This document shows, piece after piece, positions 34,611 to 44,428 of a stretch of 64,000 bases of DNA. The notes under the pieces are model-generated. The model made no database searches. It had not been told where the DNA came from and was given only the letters and a program-made list of their open reading frames with translations. A program made the position numbers and the translations under genes. Source of the DNA: Candidatus Thorarchaeota archaeon (lineage in GTDB: Archaea > Asgardarchaeota > Thorarchaeia > Thorarchaeales > Thorarchaeaceae); the NCBI GenBank assembly GCA_003345545.1, contig PRDH01000039.1, positions 1 to 64,000 on the forward strand, given 5' to 3'. Position 1 is the first letter of the stretch, and every line of letters begins with the position of its first letter.

Positions 34611-36270
34611 TGATTGCGACGATGGTCCCTATCGCCCTTGTATTCTCTTCCCTCAGAACGATTCTGTCATCGACTCCGACTGCCTCTGGTGTCACCATGA
34701 ATCTAAGCCGGACTCTTGCGAAGTCTCCCACACACAAATAATCGGCGTCGTATATCCTATCGAGAACGACTGTCTGCTGGATTGTGTGACACTGCAATAC
34801 GGGCGTGTAGCCCACAGCAATTCTTGTTGGATGTCTTGTGACCACTATGTTGGCTTCAAATTCCCGGCAGCCCTGAACCTGTTCTTCAGGATCGGCTATC
34901 ATCTGTCCTCGTCGAATCGTATGCTTGTCGACATCTTTGATATCAAATCCGAAGAGATCGCCTGCTCTCGCAGCACTGATTCGTTTCTTGAACATCTCAA
35001 TACTGAATAATCTGCCTTCTTGAAACTGATTGTTCTTTTCGGGACCAACCTTTACAGTCTGTCCTGTCTTGAAGATTCCCGATTTTACAGTGCCCGTCAC
35101 GACGACATTAGTTCCTTTGATTCCTCGGTATACTTTGTCAACGTACGCACACGCGGAATCTGTAGGACTGGCATGCTTTGTATTAGAAGGAACACTTCTG
35201 AGGAGATCTGTAAGCAGCGCTATTGACGTGGAATCCAGCGCAGAAAAAGGAACGACTGGCACGATCACTCCATGCTGAATCTCTTTCACAAGAAGTTGTA
35301 TCTCGTCCGGAGACCGGACTGTGATAGGTATCTTGCCAATGTCCTTGAGGCTTGTTCTTAGGACATTGTATACGAGTTCAAAATCCTCAGCACGTGTCTT
35401 GTCTACCTTGGATATCACAACAAAGAATGGAGCCTGCTGGCTGGACATGAGAATCAGATGTTCTCTTGTGATCTCATCGAGTCTGGGGATTCTTGTTCGG
35501 TCTTCCTCTTGGCGTATCAAGCGTGCTTCCTCAGGCCCCGGCACAAGTATGAGGCCGTACTGAGCATCAGCGCCCAGAATGCTTCTTATCATGGTCTTGC
35601 TAAATTCTCGATGACCCGGAGCGTCAAAGAATGTCACTATCTTTGTAGACTGGTCAAGAATCCTGGCAGACTCCTCCTTGTTGAGAGGATTCACAGGATG
35701 AATTGGATTTCCGTTCTCATCGAATCCTAGAAATGAAAGGTGAATATCTGCTGTCTGACCACGCGTAATCTCCTGTGGGTGTGTGAGCAGAAATGATCTG
35801 GATCTTCCTTTTCCGTCATCCGGCTTTCCGGTAACAAGTGCTCCGACTAGACTGGACTTTCCTGAGTTCACCCTTCCTGCTATATTCACGGAGCATGTTT
35901 CCTTGATCTCCGGTGCTGCTAGTTTCTTCAGCAGGTAGATTCCCACAAGTCCCTTTGGAGTTTCTACTTGCTCTTCTTCTACAATCTCTACTGCCGCTTC
36001 CTCACAGAGTTCCTTCAATACGTCTTCTGCAACCTTGAGAGCAGGTGCAGAGATGCCGAAGATCTCCCACTCCTTTCCTGCGATATCATCAATCCCCAAG
36101 AGGAAGAGACCCTCAAATGGGTTCTCACACGTCAAGTACTTTATCCTAGTGACAAGTTTCTCTCGTCTATCTTTCTTGAGGTCCGCCTTCGTCAGTCTTC
36201 TCTTGAATTCGGTATGATGGTCCTCCCCATTCTTGAGTATCTGCAAAATATCATCATGAGATGTCATCAA
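34603..36270 (-). CDS. GTPBP1-like translational GTPase
   Basis: This 555-residue protein resembles archaeal homologues of GTPBP1 (EF-Tu superfamily). An N-terminal domain (1-110) contains EFKRRL and GLFLLGIDD. The GTPase domain follows with P-loop GRVNSGKSS (132-140), RGQTAD (switch I Thr173), DAPGH (216-220) and a G4 motif SKVD in place of NKxD. Two beta-barrel domains follow (YRGIKGTNVVVTGTVKSG and CREFEANIVVTRH). It may deliver RNA or act in mRNA turnover or ribosome function. It diverges from the first protease. Confidence 0.85.
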   Translation of the reverse strand: MMTSHDDILQILKNGEDHHTEFKRRLTKADLKKDRREKLVTRIKYLTCENPFEGLFLLGIDDIAGKEWEIFGISAPALKVAEDVLKELCEEAAVEIVEEEQVETPKGLVGIYLLKKLAAPEIKETCSVNIAGRVNSGKSSLVGALVTGKPDDGKGRSRSFLLTHPQEITRGQTADIHLSFLGFDENGNPIHPVNPLNKEESARILDQSTKIVTFFDAPGHREFSKTMIRSILGADAQYGLILVPGPEEARLIRQEEDRTRIPRLDEITREHLILMSSQQAPFFVVISKVDKTRAEDFELVYNVLRTSLKDIGKIPITVRSPDEIQLLVKEIQHGVIVPVVPFSALDSTSIALLTDLLRSVPSNTKHASPTDSACAYVDKVYRGIKGTNVVVTGTVKSGIFKTGQTVKVGPEKNNQFQEGRLFSIEMFKKRISAARAGDLFGFDIKDVDKHTIRRGQMIADPEEQVQGCREFEANIVVTRHPTRIAVGYTPVLQCHTIQQTVVLDRIYDADYLCVGDFARVRLRFMVTPEAVGVDDRIVLREENTRAIGTIVAIIR

Positions 36271-36494
36271 GCGCTCTCCGATTCAATCAATTAGCTCTAT
36301 CAATGAGTTATAAGTGCTACCACGTTGCTTTTGGTATAGCTATCCATCGCCCTCAGTCCCAGTGGCAATCTTATTGGAGGTTTCGCGGTCAACGAAGATG
36401 GTCTGTCTGTGCGTACTCTATCATAGTGCCAAGGGCAAAAGCATATGAGTCGAAGACATGGAGCAGGAAAGGTAACCATCCTCGAGGGACACTG

Positions 36495-39400
36495 ATGTAT
36501 CGAAGCCACCTCATAGTTGCTCTACTCATAGTATCGATTCTACCCTTGTCTGGAAACTCGGTAGTGCAGCACAGCAGCTACTATAGCCCTATTGCGGATG
36601 GCTACTTGATTGAAGCAAGGCTCCAGATGGAGATAGCATCTGCACAAGAGAGTGGCGCGAGTGCGATCCTTGAGTTCAAGGGACCGCTGTCATCAACAGA
36701 AATAGCACAAGCAGAAGCTCTCGGGCTTGACTTTGCGAGACGCGGGTCCACAATCATCAATGTCGGTCGTATCTACTCTGCCATAGTCACCTCGAGAGAT
36801 GTCCTTGATCATCTCACCGATTTGGGGCTTGTCCGAGCCACCTCTGGTACAAAACAGTATGTTCCATCCCTTGACACATCCGTATCAGAGATTCGGGCTG
36901 ATGACGTGTGGAACAACCTGCATGCTGATGGTCAGGCTGTGAATGGTTCTGGCGTCACTGTGGCAGTAATCGATACCGGCGCCATGTGGACCCATCCGTC
37001 CTTTTGGCGACAGTATCCTGGCCAGTTTGACTTCCTCCTATCAGGACCCGATTACTTCATCGACCTCAATAACGATTCAGTTGCTGGCATAGGCGAAGGT
37101 CCAATTCGAACTGTCAACTCGCAGTCAGGACCTATGATAAGCTATGCTTTGGATTACATGTATGCCAATAATGATGGTGCAACTGGTTTCAACTACGCAG
37201 CTGGGGATAGATGGATTGGAGGAATTGATGCGAACGTAGACAATTCAATCGACCTGTCCTCTGAGAAAGCAGTAATTCTGAACATCTCAAAGGTTGCCTT
37301 GTTCTACGATCAGGAAGAGTCACTCGTCTATGCACGTGGAGTCAATCTGACTTTGGCTACTTCTGTCGGAGACACGAATGGTCATGGTACGCATGTAGCA
37401 TCAACAATTGCAGGGGGACAACCCGGTCTCACATCCTATGTGGGGGTAGCTCCCGGAGCTGACCTGATTATCGTTCGCAGCCCGCTCCAGTCAGCAGACA
37501 TCATCGACGGGATTAGTTTTGCAGTAGAAAACGGGGCAGACATCATTAACATGTCGTTCTCATCGTATCTGGGCTTTCTTGACGGAACTGATCCTGAAGA
37601 TCTTGCGATTACAGAAGCCTTTCTCAGTCATGGGGTCTTGTCAACTGCAGCAGCGGGCAATCTGGCCACCCACGATAAACATGCACGTATCAGCGTTTCC
37701 TCCGGTTCGTACAATACTGTCGGTCTAGATGTCTACAGTGAACCTAATTTTACCTTCTTGAGTCTACTGTGGCAGTCTACAGATCGTGATGAGCATGTGA
37801 TCTTAGGTTACTCCTCGGGTGAACCAATCGACCTTGGGAAGTACTCAGACATAGCAGGACGTTCTTTCTTCCTAGACACGGAGAATCTCTCTGCATATGT
37901 GTTCTGCGAGATTAGTCCACGCGGGATGAATAACATCATCATCCAAGTCTCGACCGCTGAGCATGATTGGCTTGATGGGCATTGGACTATCCGAGTCGAA
38001 AATCCTGAAGGAGATACAGTCTATGTTGATGGCTATGCATGGGATGGCGACTGGGGCACTTCTTACATGACCTTCAGTGACCATACTGAAGACCTGCACA
38101 CTATCAGTGGTCCTGCTACTTCAGACTTTGCCATTGCTGTCGCATCATTTGATGAGGACTCTGGAAGTATTAGTTCTTCATCAAGCAGAGGACCCCGCAT
38201 TGATGGTGCACCTAAGCCAGACATTTCAGCTCCTGGTGTGGGAATATCTGCCGCAAGAAATAGTGTATCTTCGCTCTGGATTTCAAAGGCAGGTACTAGC
38301 ATGGCTTCTCCGCATGTTGCTGGAGTCCTTGCTCTGATTCATCAGGCTGAAGGTACGTCCAGCAAATGGAGCGACTACACTGCCTTAGTCAATGGTGCTG
38401 GAGGCAGATCCTCGCACTATGACCTGTCCTCCGTGTATTGGGGCCATGGACTCTGCGACGCCGCTCTCTCCGTCATGCACGTTCTCAGTGAAGCCCTTGA
38501 GAGTGGCTCTTCACAATCAGATTGGGCACTCATTGAGGATTTGGTGAGTGACCCTGTGGATCCAGCAGTTTCGGGAGAGCTGGACATTCTCTCGGTCAAG
38601 GTAATGCAACAAATCGGGTCTATGGGCTTTGCAGCAACGACAAGGTCTGGCAGTGATTTCAGTGGTGCTGATATGTTGAGCATGGAGTGGGACTCTGACT
38701 CGAACGTTTCTACTGGAGTCAACGGTGCCAATCTATTGTTCAACCTGACTGGAAACACGTTCTCTATCTATGAGTGGTCTGGGTCATCCTATGAATCATC
38801 AGCATTGCTTGGTTTGTGGTGGCAGGATGGTGCAATGACCGTCCTGAAGATTGAGGGCTTCCAAGATGTGGAGCGAGGAAGCGTCATCTGTGCCACTCAC
38901 AATGCAACAGGACTCTACCGTGATCAGACCGGAGTCGGAGTCCTCTCTGATCAATGGCGACCACTGATTGATAGCTTAGCGATGACACCCATTGACAGTT
39001 CTCTCTCTGTCGAGCTCACGGCTGATGACCGAGACTCATCGGTGCGTACGATGACCATTGGCGCAAGTATTGTGGATGGATCGTATGAGGAGCTTCAATC
39101 ATCGACGGTGAATGGAAATGCAACAATCCAATTCCTCATAGAGTCCGATACTCTCTTGACCCCATACATCAATAGCCTCCTCTTCAATCTGACATCCGAA
39201 TCTGAATCACTCTTCTCACCACTGGTCATGCTCTCTGGACAGACTGGCGGATTCATGAGAATCGTGAGTGCATCATTGGATAGTTCAATAGTCCGCGTTG
39301 GCCTTCTCTATGATGAGCAGATATCCGGTCAGTTCACTCTTGAAGGATTTGCGCTCGCATCAGAGGTCTTGATTGGATTCCGCTATTCCTCTGGATTATG

Positions 39401-39656
39401 GTTCAATTTCACAGTTTCAGGCATCGATGGTCTCTATGAGTTTCTTATTGCCCCTGCGGGGTTTCCTGTAGGCAATTATGATGTCTACGCTATCGCCAGA
39501 GGTGCTACAGTCTCAGCGACCGAGTTGAACTTCGCCACACTGTCGATTATTGAGGACAATACAGCAATCATTATGGGATTTGCGCTGGTTGTCATTGTAG
39601 TTGTAATAGTCTTGGTCATGAGAAGAATGAGAGATAGAAGAGGTCTTGAATCATGA
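36495..39656 (+). CDS. Secreted, membrane-anchored subtilisin-like (S8) protease 1
   Basis: From ATG at 36495 it has 1053 residues: a signal peptide (1-24), a propeptide-like region (about 30-130), then the catalytic domain with Asp160 (AVIDTG), His297 (GHGTH), Asn389 (oxyanion) and Ser602 (AGTSMASPHVAG). The triad is complete. The Asp-His gap is 137 residues and a beta-rich insertion of about 130 residues lies between Asn and Ser. The C-terminus has a TM helix and MRRMRDRRGLES tail, so it is anchored outside the cell. The longest frame begins at 36261 with an implausible N-terminus; GAGGGA before 36495 supports the shorter form. The flavin oxidoreductase overlaps its stop. Confidence 0.88.
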   Translation: MYRSHLIVALLIVSILPLSGNSVVQHSSYYSPIADGYLIEARLQMEIASAQESGASAILEFKGPLSSTEIAQAEALGLDFARRGSTIINVGRIYSAIVTSRDVLDHLTDLGLVRATSGTKQYVPSLDTSVSEIRADDVWNNLHADGQAVNGSGVTVAVIDTGAMWTHPSFWRQYPGQFDFLLSGPDYFIDLNNDSVAGIGEGPIRTVNSQSGPMISYALDYMYANNDGATGFNYAAGDRWIGGIDANVDNSIDLSSEKAVILNISKVALFYDQEESLVYARGVNLTLATSVGDTNGHGTHVASTIAGGQPGLTSYVGVAPGADLIIVRSPLQSADIIDGISFAVENGADIINMSFSSYLGFLDGTDPEDLAITEAFLSHGVLSTAAAGNLATHDKHARISVSSGSYNTVGLDVYSEPNFTFLSLLWQSTDRDEHVILGYSSGEPIDLGKYSDIAGRSFFLDTENLSAYVFCEISPRGMNNIIIQVSTAEHDWLDGHWTIRVENPEGDTVYVDGYAWDGDWGTSYMTFSDHTEDLHTISGPATSDFAIAVASFDEDSGSISSSSSRGPRIDGAPKPDISAPGVGISAARNSVSSLWISKAGTSMASPHVAGVLALIHQAEGTSSKWSDYTALVNGAGGRSSHYDLSSVYWGHGLCDAALSVMHVLSEALESGSSQSDWALIEDLVSDPVDPAVSGELDILSVKVMQQIGSMGFAATTRSGSDFSGADMLSMEWDSDSNVSTGVNGANLLFNLTGNTFSIYEWSGSSYESSALLGLWWQDGAMTVLKIEGFQDVERGSVICATHNATGLYRDQTGVGVLSDQWRPLIDSLAMTPIDSSLSVELTADDRDSSVRTMTIGASIVDGSYEELQSSTVNGNATIQFLIESDTLLTPYINSLLFNLTSESESLFSPLVMLSGQTGGFMRIVSASLDSSIVRVGLLYDEQISGQFTLEGFALASEVLIGFRYSSGLWFNFTVSGIDGLYEFLIAPAGFPVGNYDVYAIARGATVSATELNFATLSIIEDNTAIIMGFALVVIVVVIVLVMRRMRDRRGLES

Positions 39657-40933
39657 GAATAGTAATAGTCGGTTACGGCCCCGGCGGAGCAGCTGCAGCA
39701 ATTGCAGCAAGGATGTTCAATCCCGAAGCTGAGGTAAGAATCCTGACTGAGGAGGTTCTTGACGCCCATAAGAAACCAGGTGCCTCACTTGCTCTGGAGT
39801 TCCCAGATACAAAGGATCTATCAATCAATGACTGGTCCATAAGCTCACTGGCAAAGAAACGCATCGATGTTGTCACCGGTACAAGCGTAATCAGCGGAAA
39901 CCCGAAGTCAAGATCACTCAAGACAAAGAACGAGCAGGGCAAATCGACAGTGAAGTATGATCGTCTCATCTTGGCCACTGGAGGCATTCCGAATATCCCT
40001 GAGATACCAGGAACTGATTTGCCTGGCATATTCACGATTCAGAACATGACTGACACAAGCGAGATCGGCAGACAACTCTCAGAAATGAATGAGGTTGTCA
40101 TTGTCGGTGCTGGATTCAGTGGTCTTGAAGCTGCAGAGAGACTGATTTCTCTTGGCAAGGATGTGCATATGATTATCCGTTCTCGTTTCATGAGAAGGCA
40201 ACTTGAGGAACCAATGAGTGATGAGCTCCAATCGAGGCTGCCTCAGATTCTAAAGTTGCACTTTGGACTTGCTCCCTCCGCAGTCCTTGGTGACCAGCAC
40301 GTCCAGAGTGTTCTCCTTGGAAATCAACAGGTTGATGCGGATGCTATTCTTTTCATGACTGGCGTCAGACCCAACACCGCCCTTGCTCAACAACTTGGTG
40401 CCAAGATCGGAAGTCTTGGTGGAATCCTTGTTGACGAGCAGATGCAGACCTCTGTCAAGGGCATTTTCGCTGTGGGCGACTGCGTCGAGATGAAGGACTC
40501 ATATACAGGTCTAAATCTTCTTCTTCCGATTGGCAGTGTGGCAGCGAGAGCTGGAAGGCAAGCTGGCGTTGCAGCAGTTGGAAGTACCAAGATATACGGG
40601 GACACATCAAAGCGACTTCAGTATGACAGAATCTTTGGGAATGATGTTGTCTGTGTTGGTCATTCCTCGACTTCTGCTGAGGACTTGGGTGTCAAGACAA
40701 AAGTCCAGTATGTTGAGGATCCCAGTGAGTTCAGCAAGGTCGCGCTTGTTATCGGACCAAGGGGTCAATTGATAGGTGGACAGGTCATAGCCGCAAGACA
40801 GGGCGCTCGACTCGGATATGAGATTCTGGAGCGCGTTGAAGCCAGAGCCAAACTCAAGAATCAGCCGCTGCTGAAGCCGCGTCATGAACGGCTTCGTGAT
40901 TTTCTAGAGTCCACCTTCGGCCCTATTCAATAG
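39653..40933 (+). CDS. FAD-dependent pyridine nucleotide oxidoreductase (CoADR/NADH oxidase-like)
   Basis: This 426-residue protein has the FAD motif GYGPGGAAAA at the start, ILATGG, NAD motif VIVGAGFSGLEAAERL, and GIFAVGDCVE for FAD. It resembles CoA-disulfide reductases and NADH oxidases, but at the expected redox-Cys position (SCGLPY in relatives) it reads GASLALEF, with no Cys. It may therefore be an oxidase or use another acceptor. It overlaps the protease stop as ATGA (39653-39656), so the two are translationally coupled. It also overlaps the convergent protease by 11 bases. Confidence 0.85.
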   Translation: MRIVIVGYGPGGAAAAIAARMFNPEAEVRILTEEVLDAHKKPGASLALEFPDTKDLSINDWSISSLAKKRIDVVTGTSVISGNPKSRSLKTKNEQGKSTVKYDRLILATGGIPNIPEIPGTDLPGIFTIQNMTDTSEIGRQLSEMNEVVIVGAGFSGLEAAERLISLGKDVHMIIRSRFMRRQLEEPMSDELQSRLPQILKLHFGLAPSAVLGDQHVQSVLLGNQQVDADAILFMTGVRPNTALAQQLGAKIGSLGGILVDEQMQTSVKGIFAVGDCVEMKDSYTGLNLLLPIGSVAARAGRQAGVAAVGSTKIYGDTSKRLQYDRIFGNDVVCVGHSSTSAEDLGVKTKVQYVEDPSEFSKVALVIGPRGQLIGGQVIAARQGARLGYEILERVEARAKLKNQPLLKPRHERLRDFLESTFGPIQ

Positions 40934-43844
40934 AAGGTGGGGGTACCTCCCATTCATCCTGAGGCTCTTCCACTTTGGGCTTCGGTTTTCTCCCGGATCC
41001 ATACTTGAGCCATCCCACATATATCAGCCCGACGCCTACCACGCCTAGCAGTGTGTAGACAACAGCCTGAATGAATAGGTCATCTGCCGCATTCACGGGT
41101 ACAAGAATCGTCTTCTGGAATATCTTGATGTTGCCCTCTGTGTCAGACGCCTCCACCTGGATTGAGTAGAATCCTCCACTACTGAACACAAATATCGTTG
41201 AGAACTTGTAGCCCTGATTCTCTGTTATTGGGCCCGTGAGGTTTGTGTTTCCGGGTCCAATGATGTCAATCGATACACGCTCCAGATCATTATCAAAGAC
41301 ATATGCAGTGATGTTTGCAAGTTCGCCCAACTTACCCATATTCATTTCGACATCATAGATTCTGGGCGCGTTAGGAAGGATTGCCTCTGCGAGGTTTCTG
41401 AGCAACCTTAGGTTGTCTGCTCCATAACGAATTGCATCGAACAGAATATCATCATAGAGCGTCGAGCCATCCGAGATGACAAATACATGGCCGTTACCGT
41501 ACTCTGCGGTGGCCACAATCGCATGAGTCTTTGCTGAGTCAGCCCAGAACAGCCCGCGTGCGTTTGAGATGCTTGGTTCAACGTGCAGTGTGCTTCCTTG
41601 GACAATGTAAAGGCTCCTCACTCCTTCCATGAGTGTAACATTCTCTACAGCGCTTCCGACGTCGGCGTCATATATCAGCCCAGAGCCTCCAGGACCATCA
41701 CCTATCCCATTTTGTTCACACTGTATGCCAAACGGTTCAAGTATGAGGTTATAGGAATCTATTCCGAATGTCGCTGAATGTGTTGTAGCATTCCAGAACT
41801 CCGATAGTACTAAGAGGATTCCACCGTTTTCAACAAATCCGTGCAATGCGGCAATCTCTGCATCAGAATATGCGGTTTCAGTATCCATAATCATGAACAC
41901 ATCTGAGCTGGAGATTGTACCGAGGTCTATGTAACTTCGTCTAAGATCTTCAGGATTTCCGAACTCCGTAAGCAGCATGCCTCGCTCTCTTAGATATTCG
42001 GTGAAGTATCCAAAGTATGATGGATCATCGATGTCACCGGTCAGCCCCGTTGAGTGGTGCTCCATATCAACCATCAAGCTCCCACCAAAGAGAGTGATGC
42101 TGAACTTGATATCAATTGAAGCTAGCGTTGTGTTTCCCGCAGTCAAATTCAACGTTCCTGTGTAGAGCCCCGCATTGCTAAGAGGCAGGTCCTCTGGAAT
42201 GTTCAGGAGAATGGCAAAGTGCGAATAGCCAGAGATTACTGAAACCTGTTCAACATTTGTTTCCACATATTGGCTTGCATTTCCGATTATCGTGATGCCG
42301 GCTGTTCCTGCTTGCACAGTGGAAATGACAGTAATATTCTGAGGTGGTCTATCGTCTCCTACAATCAGAACCTGCGGGCCCCAAGGGAGGGTAGGGAAAC
42401 GTCTTGGTGTCATGATTGTTATGTCACGTGAAGAGTCAGCCAGAGCCTGAGAAGCACGAGTAACATTGACCAGACCCCACCCCTGAAGCATTGGGTCAAG
42501 GCCTAGGTCTGTGGATGACAACATCAGTGCTGTCTTTGCCTCTTCCGGAGTCAGCACAAGATGTTTCTGTGCCAATAGCGCAACAGCGCCTGCAACCATG
42601 GGAGCCGATGCCGATGTTCCTGACCAGACTGTATAATTGTTGGCATACTGTGAGGAGTTGTAGCTGGGATACTCACTTGGAATGGCATCTTCGCCCCTTC
42701 CTGAAACAACATAGTAACCAGGTGCGACGACATCTGGTTTAGCCATGTATCCTTTAGGCTGCGAAACAGTTCTCCAGACTGGACCAACACTACTAAATGC
42801 AATGACTCCCTCAGCTCCAGATGATGCTCCGACTGTAATGACCTCTTCTGTGATGCCTGGTGAGTTGATAGAGAACGCTTGTGGTCCTGAATTGCCCGCG
42901 GCGACCACTACAGAAATGCCCGCATCAACGGCGTTTCGACAGGCTACTACGGATGGTTCGACAACGAAAGTACTGTCTGTCCATTCGCCACCCAGACTTA
43001 GGCTTATTACATCTGCGTCGTTATCAATAGCAAACTCGATGCCCTGTGCAATGACTGAATCATCGCCAGAACCCTCATTATCGAGAACCTTGATAGAGAG
43101 AATGCTCGCACCAGGAGCCATACCTGTGAGATTGCCACCGCTTGCCGTGCCATCCCCTGCCACATTCCACGTGCAGGCAGTACCGTGACCATTGTCGTCG
43201 TATGCATCGATGCCATTCGCAGGTGTCATATCATCTCGTCCGTTGATGAGGTCCTTGAATCCAATCAGCCGGTTCTCAAGATCTGGATGATTTCCGTCCA
43301 CTCCGCTGTCCAATACAGCGACAACAATCCCGCTTCCGTTGAATCCTTGCTCCCACAAGCCATTAGCGTCCATGATTTCAGTGAAGTGCACATACTCATT
43401 TCCATTTGCTGCGAACACTGCCTGCGGGTCTGCTGTTTGAGAGGTGATCTGTCTGTTCATGTCTAGTGTTAGAGCAATCATCTTAGTGTTTTGAGCAAGC
43501 TTGGTGATTTCATCGCTCCTCACATACAGCGATACCATTGGCATGATATGAAATGCATGTCGAATCTGAATGCTGATAGCCACTGACATGTCAATCGAGG
43601 CAATCATCTCTTCGGGTGTGCTTCCTTCAGGAAACAACGCTATGAGTGACATCACGTCATCTGATTGAGACTCTGCTAATGCGGCAATCAGATCTGCACT
43701 CATGAAAGTTTCCTGAGATGAATCTGCGGCACTGGTATGCCACACAGGCACTGGTGAGAACATCAATGTCACAAGAATTATGAGAACGATGGTGGATCTA
43801 CGAATCGCTGGCATTACTGCGTGTCCTTCCATGTCGTCAGCCAT
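40923..43844 (-). CDS. Secreted, membrane-anchored subtilisin-like (S8) protease 2
   Basis: This 973-residue protein has a signal peptide (about 12-40), a prodomain, and a catalytic domain with Asp179 (VLDSGVDGNHPD), His220 (DNGHGTACT), Asn318 (VAAGNSG) and Ser411 (SGTSASAPMVAGA). This core is close in size and order to classical subtilases. The later part (about 450-910) is beta-rich and includes a Rossmann-like ThuA/GATase-type stretch near 610-770 (DVFMIMDTETAYSDAEIAALHGFVENGGILLVL in part). A TM helix and Pro-rich acidic tail close the protein. ATG at 43814 is an alternative start. Confidence 0.88.
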   Translation of the reverse strand: MADDMEGHAVMPAIRRSTIVLIILVTLMFSPVPVWHTSAADSSQETFMSADLIAALAESQSDDVMSLIALFPEGSTPEEMIASIDMSVAISIQIRHAFHIMPMVSLYVRSDEITKLAQNTKMIALTLDMNRQITSQTADPQAVFAANGNEYVHFTEIMDANGLWEQGFNGSGIVVAVLDSGVDGNHPDLENRLIGFKDLINGRDDMTPANGIDAYDDNGHGTACTWNVAGDGTASGGNLTGMAPGASILSIKVLDNEGSGDDSVIAQGIEFAIDNDADVISLSLGGEWTDSTFVVEPSVVACRNAVDAGISVVVAAGNSGPQAFSINSPGITEEVITVGASSGAEGVIAFSSVGPVWRTVSQPKGYMAKPDVVAPGYYVVSGRGEDAIPSEYPSYNSSQYANNYTVWSGTSASAPMVAGAVALLAQKHLVLTPEEAKTALMLSSTDLGLDPMLQGWGLVNVTRASQALADSSRDITIMTPRRFPTLPWGPQVLIVGDDRPPQNITVISTVQAGTAGITIIGNASQYVETNVEQVSVISGYSHFAILLNIPEDLPLSNAGLYTGTLNLTAGNTTLASIDIKFSITLFGGSLMVDMEHHSTGLTGDIDDPSYFGYFTEYLRERGMLLTEFGNPEDLRRSYIDLGTISSSDVFMIMDTETAYSDAEIAALHGFVENGGILLVLSEFWNATTHSATFGIDSYNLILEPFGIQCEQNGIGDGPGGSGLIYDADVGSAVENVTLMEGVRSLYIVQGSTLHVEPSISNARGLFWADSAKTHAIVATAEYGNGHVFVISDGSTLYDDILFDAIRYGADNLRLLRNLAEAILPNAPRIYDVEMNMGKLGELANITAYVFDNDLERVSIDIIGPGNTNLTGPITENQGYKFSTIFVFSSGGFYSIQVEASDTEGNIKIFQKTILVPVNAADDLFIQAVVYTLLGVVGVGLIYVGWLKYGSGRKPKPKVEEPQDEWEVPPPSIE

Positions 43845-43995
43845 CAGTGGAAAGATAAGGCTTTTCTTCCATGCCAGACTCCTCGGGCAAGCCGCCGCAC
43901 TCTAGCTCGGATATGCCGAGAAAGAAGAACAAATCCCTTCGGGTTCACTAATTGATTAGGCTGCATTAGGGCATCCCAAACAACAAGCGGAGCGC

Positions 43996-44292
43996 ATGAG
44001 AATGGCAACAAAAACATACACGTACGAGCGTCGACTTCAACTCAAACACTTCTTCGATGATCGTGGATCGGGTCAGACGAGAAGAACGTGGCTTGAGATT
44101 CAGCTTGCCATGCCTGAGAAGACAACAGAAGGATGGATCAATGATGGGAAGGTCCGACTATCGATCGGTGAGGATCGTGATGTCAAAGGTTCGTTTCTTC
44201 TGTCCGTCGATGAGGCAGTCAGATTGGTCAAGAGCCTCGATATGGCAATTGAAGATCACGAAGCTGAGAAAGTCAGACTCTGGAGAGAATAG
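43996..44292 (+). CDS. Small soluble protein, unknown
   Basis: This 98-residue protein has beta strands (TWLEIQLAMP, VRLSIGE, GSFLLSVDE) and a C-terminal helix (AVRLVKSLDMAIEDHEAEKVRLW). No family is recognised. The start is ATG with GCGGAG upstream; a second ATG follows at 44002. It diverges from protease 2. Confidence 0.6.
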   Translation: MRMATKTYTYERRLQLKHFFDDRGSGQTRRTWLEIQLAMPEKTTEGWINDGKVRLSIGEDRDVKGSFLLSVDEAVRLVKSLDMAIEDHEAEKVRLWRE

Positions 44293-44428
44293 TCACAGCT
44301 GAGCCCCTTGTTCCTGGTTCTCAATGGGAAACAATCTCTCCTTACTTCTTGGCGCCCTCATAGTTTTGCCAGAATAGTTTTAACCTAGCATATGCCTATC
44401 CTATCGATATTAGTTGGGAGGCCCTCCA

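Noticed and set aside
34354..35010. 218-residue + frame running into the GTPase gene
   Set aside because: It covers the end of one real gene and the antisense of another, with no plausible protein features.
36261..36494. N-terminal extension of protease 1 from the longest frame
   Set aside because: The extension is rich in Trp/Arg and precedes a clear signal peptide with its own ribosome site at 36495.
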